Shown: positions 34,128 to 44,475 of the stretch, piece by piece
Layout of the letters: each line of letters begins with the position of its first letter
Position numbering within the stretch: position 1 is the stretch's first letter
From: Bacteroidales bacterium
GTDB taxonomy: Bacteria; Bacteroidota; Bacteroidia; Bacteroidales; UBA3824
Length of the DNA: 64,000 nucleotides
Direction of reading: 5' to 3'
Assembly: GCA_017412115.1 (NCBI GenBank)
Contig: JAFPYR010000090.1
Coordinates: 1 to 64,000 of the forward strand
Translations under genes and position numbers: made by a program
The notes under the pieces: generated by a model
Database searches by the model: none
Seen by the model: only the letters and a program-made list of their open reading frames with translations
Told to the model about the DNA's origin: nothing

Positions 34128-34346
34128 TTATTTATACCTAAAAGATATTCGTCCCTTCGTCAAATCGTAAGGAGACATTTCCACTTTCACTCTGTCACCA
34201 GGAAGAATTCTGATATAATGCTGACGCATTTTACCCGAAATATGAGCAATTATCAAATGCCCATTTTCCAATTCCACCCTAAACATTGCATTAGACAATG
34301 CTTCAATAATTTTACCGTCTTTTTCTATTGAGGTCTGTTTAGCCAT
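34128..34346 (-). CDS. infA: Translation initiation factor IF-1
   Basis: The 72-residue IF-1 is a single S1-type OB fold with [20 protein letters not shown] and [20 protein letters not shown]. It binds the ribosomal A site at initiation. It is the first gene of a transcription unit with its own promoter at 34478-34508. In many Bacteroidota map sits just upstream; here it does not. Confidence 0.98.
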   Translation of the reverse strand: MAKQTSIEKDGKIIEALSNAMFRVELENGHLIIAHISGKMRQHYIRILPGDRVKVEMSPYDLTKGRISFRYK

Positions 34347-34477
34347 TATTTCTTTTATAAAGATTCAACAATCTTTGTTAAAATTTTAATCACCTACCTA
34401 AATCATTTTAGCGGTAATATTCTTATTTTCAGTGCTTTAAGATTAAAAACCTAAAAAATCAGCCGCTAATCACGCTG

Positions 34478-34508
34478 CAAAATTAAAATATTATCGCCAA
34501 ATTGCAAA
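34478..34508 (-). promoter_or_regulatory. Internal promoter for infA-rpmJ-rpsM-rpsK-rpsD-rpoA-rplQ
   Basis: On the minus strand TTTG (34508-34505), 19 bases, TAATTTTG (34485-34478), an excellent match to the Bacteroidota consensus. It is about 130 bases upstream of infA. Confidence 0.78.
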
Positions 34509-34549
34509 ACTTATCGGAAGGATATTTTCAATTTTTTCAAAAAAAAATC

Positions 34550-34641
34550 CGGCAAAAACAAATCCGGGCAAAAACATTCTTTACAGAAAGTTAAATAAAA
34601 CAATTCAATTCTCCAGTCCGGCAATCAATCCGTGCGGACTG
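34550..34641 (-). other. secY-infA intergenic region with hairpin and direct repeat
   Basis: The 382-base gap 34347-34728 has no gene. CAGTCCG (34614-34620) and CGGACTG (34635-34641) form a hairpin without a T-run. A near-perfect direct repeat AATCCGGCAAAAACA / AATCCGGGCAAAAACA lies at 34546-34575. A partial terminator of the upstream part or an RNA processing site are both possible. Confidence 0.5.
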
Positions 34642-34728
34642 AAGAACAGAATGTTTTATAAACGAATACCTTCTTATATAAACTTTGCAAAAATCAAATT
34701 ACCTTTTGCTCTATTTTAGGTATAAAAC

Positions 34729-36075
34729 TTACAAAGCTGCAACCGAACCTGTACGGCCTTTAATTCTACCACCTTTCATCAAACCGTCATAATGACGCAT
34801 CAAAAGGTGAGATTCAATCTGCTGCAACGTATCAAGTATTACACCTACCATAATCAACAACGAAGTTCCGCCGTAAAACTGAGCAAACTGATTGTTGACA
34901 TGGCAAAGAATAGCAAAAACAGGAAGTATGGCTATAAATGCAAGGAAAATAGAACCGGGTAAAGTAATTCTTGACATGATGTCATCAAGAAATTCTACAG
35001 TCTTACGACCGGGTTTAACGCCCGGAATATAGCCGCCTCTTTTTTTCATATCCTCTGCCATTTGTTGGGGACTAAAAGTGATTGCCGTGTAGAAATAGGT
35101 AAACACAATCACCAACAAGGCAAAAGTAAAATTGTACCAAAAACCGGTAAAATCAGCGAAAGCCGATGCGATACCGCTGGTAACTTCAGAGTTAAAATGG
35201 GTAAACATAAGAGGAATAAACATTAATGCCTGTGCAAAAATGATAGGCATAACGCCGGCTGCATTCACTTTGAGCGGAATATATTGTCTTACACCGCCAT
35301 ATTGTTTATTGCCGATAATTCTCTTTGCATACTGTACGGGAATTTTTCGTGTTCCCTGCACAAGAAGAATGGAAACGACAAAGACTAAGAGAAGCATTAC
35401 AAGTTCCACAATAAGAGCGATTGCACCACCGCCGGCAGTTTCACCGAACTTAGATGCAACCTCAGCACCGAGTGCAAACGGGAATCTTGCTATAATACCA
35501 ATCATAATCAAGAGCGAAATACCGTTTCCGATACCTTTATCCGTGATACGTTCACCCAGCCACATAATAAACATGGTGCCTGCCGTCAAGATAATTACTG
35601 ACGGGAAGGTAAATCCCCAAAAACCTGAAGTCAAAAATGCAGAATCAGGAAGTTGATAATGCAAATTGATAAGGTAACTCGGCGCTTGAACAAAAAGCAC
35701 TCCTACCGTCAAAAGACGAATTATACGGTTGATTTTTCTTCTGCCGCTTTCGCCTTCTCTTTGAAGTCTTTGGAAATAAGGCACTGCCATACCCAAAAGT
35801 TGCACGATAATCGATGCCGTAATATAAGGCATGATACCTAAAGCAAAAATTGAAGCATTAGCAAATGCACCACCGGAAAACATATTGAGAATAGACATGA
35901 TTCCGTCCTTTGTCTGCTCCGACAACTGTCCGATTTGATTCGGGTCTATACCCGGCAACACGATATGTGCACCGATTCTATAGACCATAATCAAAGACAA
36001 AGTTGCAAGTATTCTGTTACGGAGATCTTCTATTCTCCAAATGTTTTTAAGTGTCTGAATAAAGTTTTTCATCAA
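34729..36075 (-). CDS. secY: Protein translocase subunit SecY
   Basis: The 448-residue SecY is the channel of the Sec translocon in the inner membrane, with ten predicted helices. Typical stretches are GAHIVLPGIDPNQIGQL, a plug region MSILNMFSGGAFANASIFAL, GGVRQYIPLKVNAAGVMPII and the C-terminal LIMVGVILDTLQQIESHLLM. It follows rplO by 9 bases. Confidence 0.98.
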   Translation of the reverse strand: MMKNFIQTLKNIWRIEDLRNRILATLSLIMVYRIGAHIVLPGIDPNQIGQLSEQTKDGIMSILNMFSGGAFANASIFALGIMPYITASIIVQLLGMAVPYFQRLQREGESGRRKINRIIRLLTVGVLFVQAPSYLINLHYQLPDSAFLTSGFWGFTFPSVIILTAGTMFIMWLGERITDKGIGNGISLLIMIGIIARFPFALGAEVASKFGETAGGGAIALIVELVMLLLVFVVSILLVQGTRKIPVQYAKRIIGNKQYGGVRQYIPLKVNAAGVMPIIFAQALMFIPLMFTHFNSEVTSGIASAFADFTGFWYNFTFALLVIVFTYFYTAITFSPQQMAEDMKKRGGYIPGVKPGRKTVEFLDDIMSRITLPGSIFLAFIAILPVFAILCHVNNQFAQFYGGTSLLIMVGVILDTLQQIESHLLMRHYDGLMKGGRIKGRTGSVAAL

Positions 36076-36084
36076 AAAAAATTT

Positions 36085-36531
36085 TTACAACGTATTAACA
36101 GTTCCGTTCAAAGCTTCGATTGCTTCTTTAGCTGACTTTGAAAAAGCGTTAGCCGTAACGTTAAGTTTCTTTGTAAGTTTACCGTTACCCAAAACCTTAA
36201 CAATGTCATTTTTAGAAATCAAACCTTCCTTCTGAAGAACCTCAATTGTAATATCAGCGATATTCAATTTGTTTGCGAGGGTTTCAAGATCAGAAACATT
36301 GATTACTCTGTATTCAACCCTATTAACGTTGTTGAACCCGAATTTAGGAACACGTCTTTGAAGGGGCATCTGACCACCTTCAAAACCTACTTTATGAGAG
36401 TAGCCAGAACGGGATTTTGCACCCTTATGACCTCTTGTAGAGGTGCCGCCCCAACCCGATCCCTGACCTCTTCCTAATCTCTTCTTAGTATGAGAAGAAC
36501 CTTTAGCGGGTCTTAATTGTGACAAGTTCAT
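36085..36531 (-). CDS. rplO: 50S ribosomal protein L15
   Basis: uL15, 148 residues, with the glycine-rich N-terminus GRGQGSGWGGTSTRGHKG that threads into 23S rRNA and GFEGGQMPLQRRVPKFGF. Located between rpmD and secY as usual for the spc operon. Confidence 0.98.
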   Translation of the reverse strand: MNLSQLRPAKGSSHTKKRLGRGQGSGWGGTSTRGHKGAKSRSGYSHKVGFEGGQMPLQRRVPKFGFNNVNRVEYRVINVSDLETLANKLNIADITIEVLQKEGLISKNDIVKVLGNGKLTKKLNVTANAFSKSAKEAIEALNGTVNTL

Positions 36532-36547
36532 AATTATACTCTAAATA

Positions 36548-36730
36548 TTATTCGTTAATATTTTCAATTTTTAAAAGGTGTCTTACTTTGTTCACCTTAC
36601 CCAAGTTACAGGGTGTGTTTTCGAGTACGACACTTTGTCCGATTTTCCTAAGTCCCAAAGACTCCAAAGTCGCCTTTTGATCTTTAGGCCAGCCGATTTT
36701 GCTGCGGACCTGAGTTACTTTTATTTTCAT
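36548..36730 (-). CDS. rpmD: 50S ribosomal protein L30
   Basis: uL30, the short 60-residue bacterial form: KVTQVRSKIGWPKDQKATL and LGLRKIGQSVVLENTP. It sits between rpsE and rplO. Confidence 0.97.
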   Translation of the reverse strand: MKIKVTQVRSKIGWPKDQKATLESLGLRKIGQSVVLENTPCNLGKVNKVRHLLKIENINE

Positions 36731-36753
36731 CTGAGTTAAAAATTTTTAAATAA

Positions 36754-37272
36754 TTAACCGTTAAATACCGTATTGACATCAACACCTCTGTACTGAGAAA
36801 CGATGCTTGCATCTCTCAACATAGAAAGAGCTTTGATAGTCGCTTTTACGAGGTTGTGAGGGTTAGAAGAACCTTTTGATTTAGCCAAAACGTCTTTAAC
36901 GCCAACACTCTCCAAAACGGCACGCATAGCACCACCGGCTTTAACACCGGTACCGCTGGTGGCAGGTTTGATTAAAATATCGGCGCCGCCGAATTTGGCA
37001 ACCTGCTCGTGAGGAATAGTGCCTTTGTAAATGGGAACACGGATAAGGTTTTTCTTAGCGTCTTCAACGCCTTTTGCAACTGCGGTTGCTACTTCGTTAG
37101 CTTTGCCGAGTCCGTAACCTACGATACCGTTTTCGTTACCTACTACAACGATAGCCGCGAAAGTAAATGTACGGCCGCCTTTGGTAACCTTAGTAACACG
37201 ATTTACTTTAACAAGCCTGTCTTTAAGCTCCAAATCGTTAGTTTTAACTTTTCTGATACTTTGTGTTGCCAT
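36754..37272 (-). CDS. rpsE: 30S ribosomal protein S5
   Basis: uS5, 172 residues. The double-stranded RNA-binding part has [20 protein letters not shown] and [10 protein letters not shown]; the C-terminal part has [19 protein letters not shown]. It affects decoding accuracy at the 30S body-head junction. Confidence 0.98.
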   Translation of the reverse strand: MATQSIRKVKTNDLELKDRLVKVNRVTKVTKGGRTFTFAAIVVVGNENGIVGYGLGKANEVATAVAKGVEDAKKNLIRVPIYKGTIPHEQVAKFGGADILIKPATSGTGVKAGGAMRAVLESVGVKDVLAKSKGSSNPHNLVKATIKALSMLRDASIVSQYRGVDVNTVFNG

Positions 37273-37279
37273 AATTTAA

Positions 37280-37636
37280 TTAGAAATTTAAACCGCCTTC
37301 GCGGGCAGCTTCAGCCAAAGACTTAACCCTGCCGTGATACAAATAACCGTTTCTGTCGAAAACAACGTCGTTGATTCCGGCTGCTTTTGCTTTTTCAGCA
37401 ATAGCCTTGCCTACTAAAGCAGCCTGCTCGGTTTTCGTTACCTTCTGCTCAGAAATCTCTTTTACTCTTGAAGAGGTTGCGACTAATGTTTTACCGTTAA
37501 CATCGTCAATTAACTGTACAAAGATATTTTTATTACTTCTGAAAACGCAAAGTCTGGGACGCTCAGGCGTACCGGAAATTTTTTTGCGTATGCGGTATTT
37601 AATTCTTTGTCTTCTTTCCTGCTTAGATAAAGCCAT
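37280..37636 (-). CDS. rplR: 50S ribosomal protein L18
   Basis: uL18, 118 residues, binds 5S rRNA. It has [20 protein letters not shown] and the C-terminal [20 protein letters not shown]. Confidence 0.98.
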   Translation of the reverse strand: MALSKQERRQRIKYRIRKKISGTPERPRLCVFRSNKNIFVQLIDDVNGKTLVATSSRVKEISEQKVTKTEQAALVGKAIAEKAKAAGINDVVFDRNGYLYHGRVKSLAEAAREGGLNF

Positions 37637-37672
37637 TTTACTACAATTTTTTTGATTAATTAAGCCCGGTTA

Positions 37673-38236
37673 CTACTTAGAAGAAGAAGCCGTCTTGCCG
37701 GCTTTTCTACGAAGCACTTCATCAACAAACTTAATACCTTTACCTTTGTAAGGCTCAGGAGCGCGGAATGAACGAATCTTAGCCGCAACTTGTCCTAAAA
37801 GCTGTTTGTCGCAACTCGTAAGAGTAATAATCGGATTAGAACGTTTTTCTGTTACAACACTTACTTTAACTTCTTCAGGAAGTTCCATAAGTATATTGTG
37901 CGAATAACCAACGGAAATATCAAGCAGCTGACCTTGAGAGGTAGCTCTGTAGCCGACACCGACCATTTCCTGTTTAATAGTAAATCCTTCGCTAACGCCT
38001 TTTACCATATTGGCTATCAAAGCCCTGTAAAGACCATGCAATGACCTGTGCATTTTGTCGTCGGTAGGACGAGATACTTTCAAGGTATTGTCCTCAACTT
38101 CTACTTTAATATCAGGATTTACTTTCTGCCTCAATTCACCAAGCTTGCCTTTAACGACGATAGTGTGATTTTTGTCGTCTACGGTTACTTGTACCCCTGC
38201 GGGAATTTGAACGGGCAATTTACCAATTCTTGACAT
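37673..38236 (-). CDS. rplF: 50S ribosomal protein L6
   Basis: uL6, 187 residues in two similar domains, near the factor-binding site. Motifs: MSRIGKLPVQIPAGVQVTV, then GVGYRATSQGQLLDISVGYS and the signature EPYKGKGIKFVDEVLRRKAG. Confidence 0.98.
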   Translation of the reverse strand: MSRIGKLPVQIPAGVQVTVDDKNHTIVVKGKLGELRQKVNPDIKVEVEDNTLKVSRPTDDKMHRSLHGLYRALIANMVKGVSEGFTIKQEMVGVGYRATSQGQLLDISVGYSHNILMELPEEVKVSVVTEKRSNPIITLTSCDKQLLGQVAAKIRSFRAPEPYKGKGIKFVDEVLRRKAGKTASSSK

Positions 38237-38256
38237 TTTTTTATATACCTAATTTA

Positions 38257-38646
38257 TTAATAAACGTAACAAATTACCTCACCGCCGACATTCTGCACTC
38301 TTGCTTCTTTGTCGGTCATAATACCTTTGGAAGTAGAAACGATTGCGATGCCAAGTCCGTTAAGAACTCTGGGCAACTCTTTGCAACCCTCGTACTTACG
38401 CAAACCAGGAGTTGAAACTCTGGTAATGCTTTGGATAGCAGATACTTTAGTTTGGGGATTGTATTTCAAAGCGATTTTGATAGCTCTGTTTTCATCATCA
38501 AACTTGTAACTCAGAATATAACCTTTCTGAAAAAGTATCTTGGTAATTTCCTTTTTTACCTTGCTCGTAGGTACCTCTACAATTCTGTGTTTTGCCATCA
38601 CGGCGTTTCTAATGCGGGTCAAGAAATCTGCAATAGTATCTGTCAT
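38257..38646 (-). CDS. rpsH: 30S ribosomal protein S8
   Basis: uS8, 129 residues, binds central 16S rRNA and commonly represses its spc operon. It has [20 protein letters not shown] and the C-terminal [20 protein letters not shown]. Confidence 0.98.
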   Translation of the reverse strand: MTDTIADFLTRIRNAVMAKHRIVEVPTSKVKKEITKILFQKGYILSYKFDDENRAIKIALKYNPQTKVSAIQSITRVSTPGLRKYEGCKELPRVLNGLGIAIVSTSKGIMTDKEARVQNVGGEVICYVY

Positions 38647-38670
38647 TTTTCTTTAAATTTTAAAATAAAA

Positions 38671-38940
38671 TTACCAACTTGCTTTTTTAACGCCCGGTAA
38701 GAGACCGTTAGAGGCCATTTCACGGAACTGTATACGGCTGATGCCGAACATTCTGATATAACCCTTAGGCCTACCAGAAAGTTTACAACGATTGTGAAGT
38801 CTGATAGGATTAGAGTTGCGCGGAAGTTTCTGAAGTCCGACATAATCGCCGGCTTGTTTAAGAGCCTCCCTCTTAGCAGCGTATTTAGCTATAAGTTTTG
38901 CACGCTTTACCTCGCGCGCTTTCATTGATTCTTTTGCCAT
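38671..38940 (-). CDS. rpsN: 30S ribosomal protein S14
   Basis: uS14, the 89-residue form without CxxC zinc motifs. It has [20 protein letters not shown] and the C-terminal [13 protein letters not shown]. It sits between rplE and rpsH. Confidence 0.98.
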   Translation of the reverse strand: MAKESMKAREVKRAKLIAKYAAKREALKQAGDYVGLQKLPRNSNPIRLHNRCKLSGRPKGYIRMFGISRIQFREMASNGLLPGVKKASW

Positions 38941-38946
38941 TTATTA

Positions 38947-39492
38947 TTACTTTTTGAACGGTAAACCAAAATTTTGCAATAATTTGAATCCTTCTTCATC
39001 GGTGTTTGCCGTGGTAACGAAAGTGATATTCATACCCATAATCTTGTTGACTTTGTCAATATCAATTTCCGGGAAAATGATTTGTTCTTTGATACCGAGG
39101 GTATAATTACCTCTGCCGTCAAATTTTCCGCTGATACCGTTGAAATCACGTATACGGGGAAGGGCGATAGCAATCAACCTTTCGAGGAATTCGTACATAC
39201 GGTCATGTCTCAAAGTTACCATAACTCCGATCGGCATACCTTTTCTCAAATGGAAGTTAGAAATATCCTTTCTTGAAAGAGCCGTAACGGGTTTTTGACC
39301 GCTAATGGCAGTAATCTCGGCCATTGAAGTGTCAACGATTTTTTTATCGGCAGTAGCATCGCCGATACCTTGGTTGATAACGATTTTAACCAATTTGGGA
39401 GCCTGCATAACACTCTTGTAGCCGAACTCTTTTTTAAGTGCGGGAACTATTTCTTCCCTGTACTTTTTCTTTAAAGATGGTACGTATTGCAT
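38947..39492 (-). CDS. rplE: 50S ribosomal protein L5
   Basis: uL5, 181 residues, binds 5S rRNA and the P-site tRNA. It has [40 protein letters not shown] and [19 protein letters not shown]. Confidence 0.98.
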   Translation of the reverse strand: MQYVPSLKKKYREEIVPALKKEFGYKSVMQAPKLVKIVINQGIGDATADKKIVDTSMAEITAISGQKPVTALSRKDISNFHLRKGMPIGVMVTLRHDRMYEFLERLIAIALPRIRDFNGISGKFDGRGNYTLGIKEQIIFPEIDIDKVNKIMGMNITFVTTANTDEEGFKLLQNFGLPFKK

Positions 39493-39493
39493 T

Positions 39494-39826
39494 TTACTTT
39501 ATCTCCTTTTTATTTTCTGATTTTTTTGAATAACGTACTAATCTTTTTACGCCGTCTGCCTCAACAACTTTTCTGCCGATACGGGTAGGTTTGCCAGTCT
39601 CGGGGCAGATAAGCATAAGGTTAGAAAGGTGGATAGAAGCCTCTTTCTCAACGATACCGCCTTGATTGTTTTCAGCAGAAGGTTTCGTTGCCTTTTTCAC
39701 CATGTTTACACCCTCGACGATAGCACGGTTTTTCTTGATGAGAACCCTCAGAACTGTACCTTTCTGGCCTTTACAATCGCCTGAATTGACAATTACCGTG
39801 TCTCCTTTTTTAATGTGCAATTTCAT
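39494..39826 (-). CDS. rplX: 50S ribosomal protein L24
   Basis: uL24, 110 residues, an early 50S assembly factor. The KOW motif reads [20 protein letters not shown]; then [20 protein letters not shown]. Its stop is next to the start of rplE. Confidence 0.98.
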   Translation of the reverse strand: MKLHIKKGDTVIVNSGDCKGQKGTVLRVLIKKNRAIVEGVNMVKKATKPSAENNQGGIVEKEASIHLSNLMLICPETGKPTRIGRKVVEADGVKRLVRYSKKSENKKEIK

Positions 39827-39856
39827 TTTTTTACTTTCAAAAAAACAGTTAAAAAA

Positions 39857-40222
39857 TTACAAAACCTCAGGAGCCAGAGAAACGATTTTCATATAGTTAG
39901 CACGGAGTTCCCTTGCTACCGGTCCGAAAATACGGGTACCTCTGAGTTCGCCCTGATTGTTTAGCAGAACAACGGCGTTGTCGTCAAATCTGATATACGA
40001 GCCGTCCTGTCTGCGGATTTCCTTATTGGTGCGTACCACAACCGCCTTCGATACCGTACCCTTCTTTACATCTCCAGAAGGAATTGCGCTCTTAACGGTT
40101 ACGACCACCTTGTCGCCAACAGAGGCATATCTGCGACCTGTTCCGCCGAGGACACGGATACAGAGTACTTCTTTTGCGCCGCTGTTGTCAGCTACAGTCA
40201 TTCTTGATTCTTGCTGTATCAT
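39857..40222 (-). CDS. rplN: 50S ribosomal protein L14
   Basis: uL14, 121 residues: [20 protein letters not shown], the [12 protein letters not shown] loop and [20 protein letters not shown] at the subunit interface. Confidence 0.98.
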   Translation of the reverse strand: MIQQESRMTVADNSGAKEVLCIRVLGGTGRRYASVGDKVVVTVKSAIPSGDVKKGTVSKAVVVRTNKEIRRQDGSYIRFDDNAVVLLNNQGELRGTRIFGPVARELRANYMKIVSLAPEVL

Positions 40223-40228
40223 AATAAA

Positions 40229-40504
40229 TTATTTAGCTTTTTCTACGATTTCTACCAATCTCCAGTTTTTACGTTTGCTCAAAGGGCGGGTTTCCATAAT
40301 TTTTACGGTATCGCCTACGTTGCATTCGTTTTTCTCATCATGAGCGATAAACTTCTTGGTACGGAGAATAAACTTTCCGTACTTCGGATGTCTCATTTTA
40401 CGTTTTACTTCAACAACGATGGATTTCTCCATTTTATTGCTTACTACCACGCCGATACGTACCTTTCTGAAGTTACGCTTCAATTCTTCCTTTACTTCTT
40501 CCAT
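40229..40504 (-). CDS. rpsQ: 30S ribosomal protein S17
   Basis: uS17, 91 residues, an OB-fold protein of the 30S body. It has [20 protein letters not shown] and [20 protein letters not shown]. Confidence 0.98.
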   Translation of the reverse strand: MEEVKEELKRNFRKVRIGVVVSNKMEKSIVVEVKRKMRHPKYGKFILRTKKFIAHDEKNECNVGDTVKIMETRPLSKRKNWRLVEIVEKAK

Positions 40505-40515
40505 TATTAAATAAA

Positions 40516-40728
40516 TTATTGAGCGTTATTAATTTGTCTGCTGCGGAGCTCACATCTGAGCCTTGCAATATACTTTCTTTTGTCACGTATCTGAATCGGA
40601 GACTCCAAAGGAGTGATAGCGTGATTGAGTTTCATCTTGGTATAATCCAAAACGGCTGCATTCAGTTTTTCTTCCAATTCAGCGGTAGTCAATTCTTTAA
40701 TTTCTTTGTTTTGTACTGACTTTTTCAT
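40516..40728 (-). CDS. rpmC: 50S ribosomal protein L29
   Basis: uL29, 70 residues of two helices ([20 protein letters not shown], then [19 protein letters not shown]) near the peptide exit. Its start overlaps the rplP stop by one base. Confidence 0.97.
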   Translation of the reverse strand: MKKSVQNKEIKELTTAELEEKLNAAVLDYTKMKLNHAITPLESPIQIRDKRKYIARLRCELRSRQINNAQ

Positions 40729-41165
40729 TATTCTACACTTGTTGCAGGGTTGACATAATCGCGTCTTACGACAAATTTAGTTTTAATCGGAAGTTTCTGA
40801 GCTGCCAAACGGAAAGCTTCTTTAGCGATCTCGAACGGCACGCCGTCTGCTTCAAACATTATTCTACCCGGAGTAACGGGGGCTACGAAGTATTCGGGTT
40901 GACCTTTACCTTTACCCATACGTACCTCGGCGGGTTTCTTTGTTACAGGCTTATCGGGGAAGATTCTGATCCAAATCTGACCCTCACGCTGCATATAACG
41001 TGAAATTGCCTGACGGGCTGCCTCTATCTGACGACCCGTAATCCAGAAATTCTCCAATGCTTTGAGTGCAAAACTGCCGAATGCGATTTCATGTCCTCTT
41101 TGGGCAAGACCTCTCATGCGGCCTTTCTGCATTTTTCTGAATTTCGTTCTTTTTGGCTGTAACAT
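40728..41165 (-). CDS. rplP: 50S ribosomal protein L16
   Basis: uL16, 145 residues: [40 protein letters not shown] and [20 protein letters not shown]. It supports A-site tRNA binding. Confidence 0.98.
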   Translation of the reverse strand: MLQPKRTKFRKMQKGRMRGLAQRGHEIAFGSFALKALENFWITGRQIEAARQAISRYMQREGQIWIRIFPDKPVTKKPAEVRMGKGKGQPEYFVAPVTPGRIMFEADGVPFEIAKEAFRLAAQKLPIKTKFVVRRDYVNPATSVE

Positions 41166-41199
41166 TTTCTTTTACAAATTTAATAATTAAATTTAAGAA

Positions 41200-41901
41200 C
41201 TACTTTTGTTTTCTCTGACTGTTGAAATTAGTTTTTTTCTGAGGTTTAACATTTACGTTATTAGAAAGATCTCTTTTTCCGTAAACTTCACCTTTGCAAA
41301 TCCATACTTTGATACCAACGCAACCAACTTTTGTGTTAGCTACTGCCAAAGCATAGTCGATGTCGGCTCTGAGAGTGTGCAAAGGAATTCTACCTTCCTT
41401 GTAAGCCTCGGTTCTTGCCATTTCAGCACCGTTCAAACGACCTGAAATTACAAATTTGATACCTTCAGCACCCATTCTCATCGTAGAAGCCACAGCAGTC
41501 TTGATAGCACGGCGGTAAGCGATTTTGCCTTCAATCTGACGTGCTACGTTGTTAGCAACAATTACAGCATCCAATTCGGGACGTTTAATTTCGAGGATAT
41601 TAATCTGAACGTCCTTCTTAGTAATGTTTTTTAACTCTTCTTTGATTTTGTCAACTTCCTGTCCGCCTTTACCGATGATAATACCCGGACGAGCCGTATT
41701 TACCGTAACGGTAATAAGTTTGAGAGTTCTCTGAATAATTATTTTAGAGATACTGGCTTTAGAAAGACGAACGTTAAGATATTTTCTAATCTTGTCGTCT
41801 TCAACAATTTTATCAGAATAGTTTTTCGGATCAAACCATTCTGAATCCCAACCTCTGATGATTCCCAATCTGTTGCTGATCGGATTAGTTTTTTGTCCCA
41901 T
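41200..41901 (-). CDS. rpsC: 30S ribosomal protein S3
   Basis: uS3, 233 residues. The KH domain has [20 protein letters not shown]; the C-terminal domain has [20 protein letters not shown]. It forms part of the mRNA entry. Its start overlaps the rplV stop by one base. Confidence 0.98.
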   Translation of the reverse strand: MGQKTNPISNRLGIIRGWDSEWFDPKNYSDKIVEDDKIRKYLNVRLSKASISKIIIQRTLKLITVTVNTARPGIIIGKGGQEVDKIKEELKNITKKDVQINILEIKRPELDAVIVANNVARQIEGKIAYRRAIKTAVASTMRMGAEGIKFVISGRLNGAEMARTEAYKEGRIPLHTLRADIDYALAVANTKVGCVGIKVWICKGEVYGKRDLSNNVNVKPQKKTNFNSQRKQK

Positions 41902-42329
41902 TATTCTTCCGTTTTTACTTCTTTGTTGCCCAAAATTATGGTAACATGGTTTGACCTTTTTCTAATTCTGTAAGCCCTGCCCTGAGGAGCGGGACGAAGT
42001 CTTTTCAGCATCCTTGCGCCGTCTACTCTGATTTCTTTAACGATAAGACCGGCATCTTCGATATGTGCGCCTTCGTTTTTCTTTGTCCAGTTTGCAACTG
42101 CAGACTGCAAAAGTTTTCTCAACTTTATAGCTGCCTCTTGAGGAGAATACTGCAAAATATCCAAAGCCTTGATAACATCCTGATTTCTAATCAAACCGGC
42201 TACAAGACGCATCTTTCTGGGAGAAGTAGGATTATTTCTTAAAACTGCAAAAGCCAAATCTTTCTTTTGAGCTTTCAGTTTCTCTGCTCTTTCTTTCTTC
42301 TTGGTTCTATGCTTTTTTTCTTCTGCCAT
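41901..42329 (-). CDS. rplV: 50S ribosomal protein L22
   Basis: uL22, 142 residues. A basic N-terminal extension ([18 protein letters not shown]) precedes the core [20 protein letters not shown]. The beta hairpin [20 protein letters not shown] reaches into the peptide tunnel. Confidence 0.98.
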   Translation of the reverse strand: MAEEKKHRTKKKERAEKLKAQKKDLAFAVLRNNPTSPRKMRLVAGLIRNQDVIKALDILQYSPQEAAIKLRKLLQSAVANWTKKNEGAHIEDAGLIVKEIRVDGARMLKRLRPAPQGRAYRIRKRSNHVTIILGNKEVKTEE

Positions 42330-42358
42330 TTTCTTTTTTACTTTTAATGGTCTAATAA

Positions 42359-42625
42359 CTATTTCTTGTTGCCGCCGTGTCCTCTGAAGATACGTGTCGG
42401 CGCAAATTCGCCTAACTTGTGGCCTACCATATTCTCCGTTACATAAACGGGAATAAATTTGTTGCCGTTATGAAGGGCAATTGTGTGACCTACGAAATCA
42501 GGAGAAATAATAGAGGCTCTTGCCCATGATTTTATAACCGATTTCTTGCCAGACTCGTTCATAGCAAGAATTTTTTTCTCGAGTTTATAATCAATGAAAG
42601 GGCCTTTTTTAATTGAACGACTCAT
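42359..42625 (-). CDS. rpsS: 30S ribosomal protein S19
   Basis: uS19, 88 residues: [39 protein letters not shown] and [19 protein letters not shown]. It binds the 30S head with S13. Confidence 0.98.
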   Translation of the reverse strand: MSRSIKKGPFIDYKLEKKILAMNESGKKSVIKSWARASIISPDFVGHTIALHNGNKFIPVYVTENMVGHKLGEFAPTRIFRGHGGNKK

Positions 42626-42648
42626 AATTTTCTTAAATATGCAATTAA

Positions 42649-43473
42649 TTATTTACTTCTTCTTTCTATAATAAACTTGTTTGAAAGCTTTTTAGGTCTA
42701 CGTGTCTTGTAACCCTTAGCCAACAAGCCTTTTCTTGATCTCGGATGTCCACCTGAAGCACGACCTTCACCACCACCCATCGGGTGATCTACCGGGTTCA
42801 TTACGACACCTCTGTTGTGAGGTCTGCGACCGAGCCATCTTGAACGACCAGCTTTACCTGATTTTTCAAGTTCATGGTCACCGTTTGAAACACTTCCGAT
42901 TGTAGCCTTGCATGTTACAAGTATCATTCTCGTTTCTCCTGAAGGAAGTTTTACGACTGCATATTTGCCGTCCCTTGCAGTAAGTTGAGCATAAGAACCT
43001 GCACTTCTTGCGAGTTTAGCGCCCTCACCGGGTCTGAGTTCAATATTGTGGATAATTGTTCCCAAAGGAATATCCGACAAAAACAATGCATTACCAATTT
43101 CAGGAGCTGCATCTTTGCCAGATTCGATTTTCTGACCTACCTGAAGTCCGTTAGGAGCGATGATATAGCTCTTTGCGCCGTCAGCATAAAAAACCAAGGC
43201 GATTCTCGCCGTACGGTTCGGGTCATACTCTATGGTCTTTACTGTTGCAGGAATACCGTCTTTGTCGCGCCAAAAATCCACGATTCTGTATTTCTGCTTG
43301 TGTCCGCCGCCAATATAGCGAACGGTCATCTTACCGGTGTTGTTTCTACCACCTGATTTCGCATAACCAAAAGTAAGCGATTTTTCAGGTTTAGAAGCCG
43401 TAATCTCGTCAAAAGTACTTAATACTTTTCCTCTTTGTCCCGGAGTTGTCGGTTTAAATTGTCTTACTGCCAT
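42649..43473 (-). CDS. rplB: 50S ribosomal protein L2
   Basis: uL2, 274 residues, needed for subunit joining and the peptidyl-transferase centre. The signature [18 protein letters not shown] with the conserved His is intact, as are [20 protein letters not shown] and [19 protein letters not shown]. Confidence 0.98.
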   Translation of the reverse strand: MAVRQFKPTTPGQRGKVLSTFDEITASKPEKSLTFGYAKSGGRNNTGKMTVRYIGGGHKQKYRIVDFWRDKDGIPATVKTIEYDPNRTARIALVFYADGAKSYIIAPNGLQVGQKIESGKDAAPEIGNALFLSDIPLGTIIHNIELRPGEGAKLARSAGSYAQLTARDGKYAVVKLPSGETRMILVTCKATIGSVSNGDHELEKSGKAGRSRWLGRRPHNRGVVMNPVDHPMGGGEGRASGGHPRSRKGLLAKGYKTRRPKKLSNKFIIERRSK

Positions 43474-43475
43474 TT

Positions 43476-43829
43476 TTAAATATTGCTATAAAAATCGATA
43501 TTGTCCCCTTCTTTAAGAGTAACAACAGCTTTTTTGTAAGTTTTAGTTTTGCCGACGATATAACCAGCTTTTGTCATGCGTGATTTTACCTTACCGGCAT
43601 ATTTCATCGTATTTACTGCCACTACAGTAACATTATACAACTGTTCTACCGCCTCTTTAATCTGAATTTTATTGGCGTTAGGGTTTACAACAAAAGCGAA
43701 CTGCGCAAGAGTTTTTGTTCCTCTTGTGTCAGGTCTGCCTTTTTTGTTACCCTTTTTTCCCGTATGAATTGTCCTCGACGACAAAGCGGAGAATTTTTCC
43801 GTAACTATCGGTTTTTCAATGATTTCCAT
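43476..43829 (-). CDS. rplW: 50S ribosomal protein L23 with a basic insertion
   Basis: uL23 at the tunnel exit docks SRP and trigger factor. The frame is [31 protein letters not shown] and ends [12 protein letters not shown]. It is 117 residues against about 96 in Bacteroidota relatives I remember. The excess is a lysine/arginine/glycine stretch ([19 protein letters not shown], residues 21-39) near the first beta strand. Confidence 0.97.
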   Translation of the reverse strand: MEIIEKPIVTEKFSALSSRTIHTGKKGNKKGRPDTRGTKTLAQFAFVVNPNANKIQIKEAVEQLYNVTVVAVNTMKYAGKVKSRMTKAGYIVGKTKTYKKAVVTLKEGDNIDFYSNI

Positions 43830-43842
43830 TACTTTCTAAAAT

Positions 43843-44475
43843 TTATTTGTTCTCGAAAATCTTGTTTAAAGCCTCAACTGCACTCTCCGTAAATACTAAT
43901 GCCTGAGCATCCAAAACATCGTAAGTCGTTAATTGATTGGCAGTTGTAATTTTGGATTTCTCCAAATTTCTTGACGACAAATATACGTTTTTATTTTCAC
44001 TCTGCAAAACCAAAAGTGATTTTTTATCGTTAATTTTTAAATTATTTTTCAAATCAACCATTTTTTTGGTTTTGGGAGCCTCAAATGTAAAGTCTTCTAC
44101 AACTATTATCTGTCCGTCTTGCGCTTTACAGGTGAGAGCCGACTTTCTTGCAAGGGCTTTTACCTTTTTATTAAGTTTGAAACTATAATCTCTCGGTCTA
44201 GGACCAAAGCATCTTGCACCGCCTACCATAACGGGAGAGTTAATATCACCCGAACGGGCACCGCCGGTACCTTTTTGTTTCTTCAATTTACGGGTAGAGC
44301 CGCTCATTTCGCTTCTTTCTTTAGCTTTGGCAGTACCCTGACGCTGATCAGCCAAGTAACGTTTTACGTCCAAATACATGGCATGATCATTAGCCTGAAC
44401 ACCGAAAATCTCATCAGAAAGAGTGATTTTTTTGCCGGTGTCCTGTCCGTTAATGTTTAAAACTGCTATTTCCAT
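43843..44475 (-). CDS. rplD: 50S ribosomal protein L4
   Basis: uL4, 210 residues. Its loop into the tunnel reads [20 protein letters not shown] and [20 protein letters not shown]. It often also regulates the S10 operon. Its start overlaps the rplC stop by one base. Confidence 0.98.
   Translation of the reverse strand: MEIAVLNINGQDTGKKITLSDEIFGVQANDHAMYLDVKRYLADQRQGTAKAKERSEMSGSTRKLKKQKGTGGARSGDINSPVMVGGARCFGPRPRDYSFKLNKKVKALARKSALTCKAQDGQIIVVEDFTFEAPKTKKMVDLKNNLKINDKKSLLVLQSENKNVYLSSRNLEKSKITTANQLTTYDVLDAQALVFTESAVEALNKIFENK

Noticed and set aside
34546-34575. Direct repeat in the secY-infA gap as an insertion site
   Set aside because: The two copies are adjacent and only about 15 bases; no mobile gene or target duplication pattern is present.
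35132-35656. Long open frame antisense to secY (174 residues)
   Set aside because: It mirrors codon bias of secY, has no recognisable domain, and no promoter or start context of its own.
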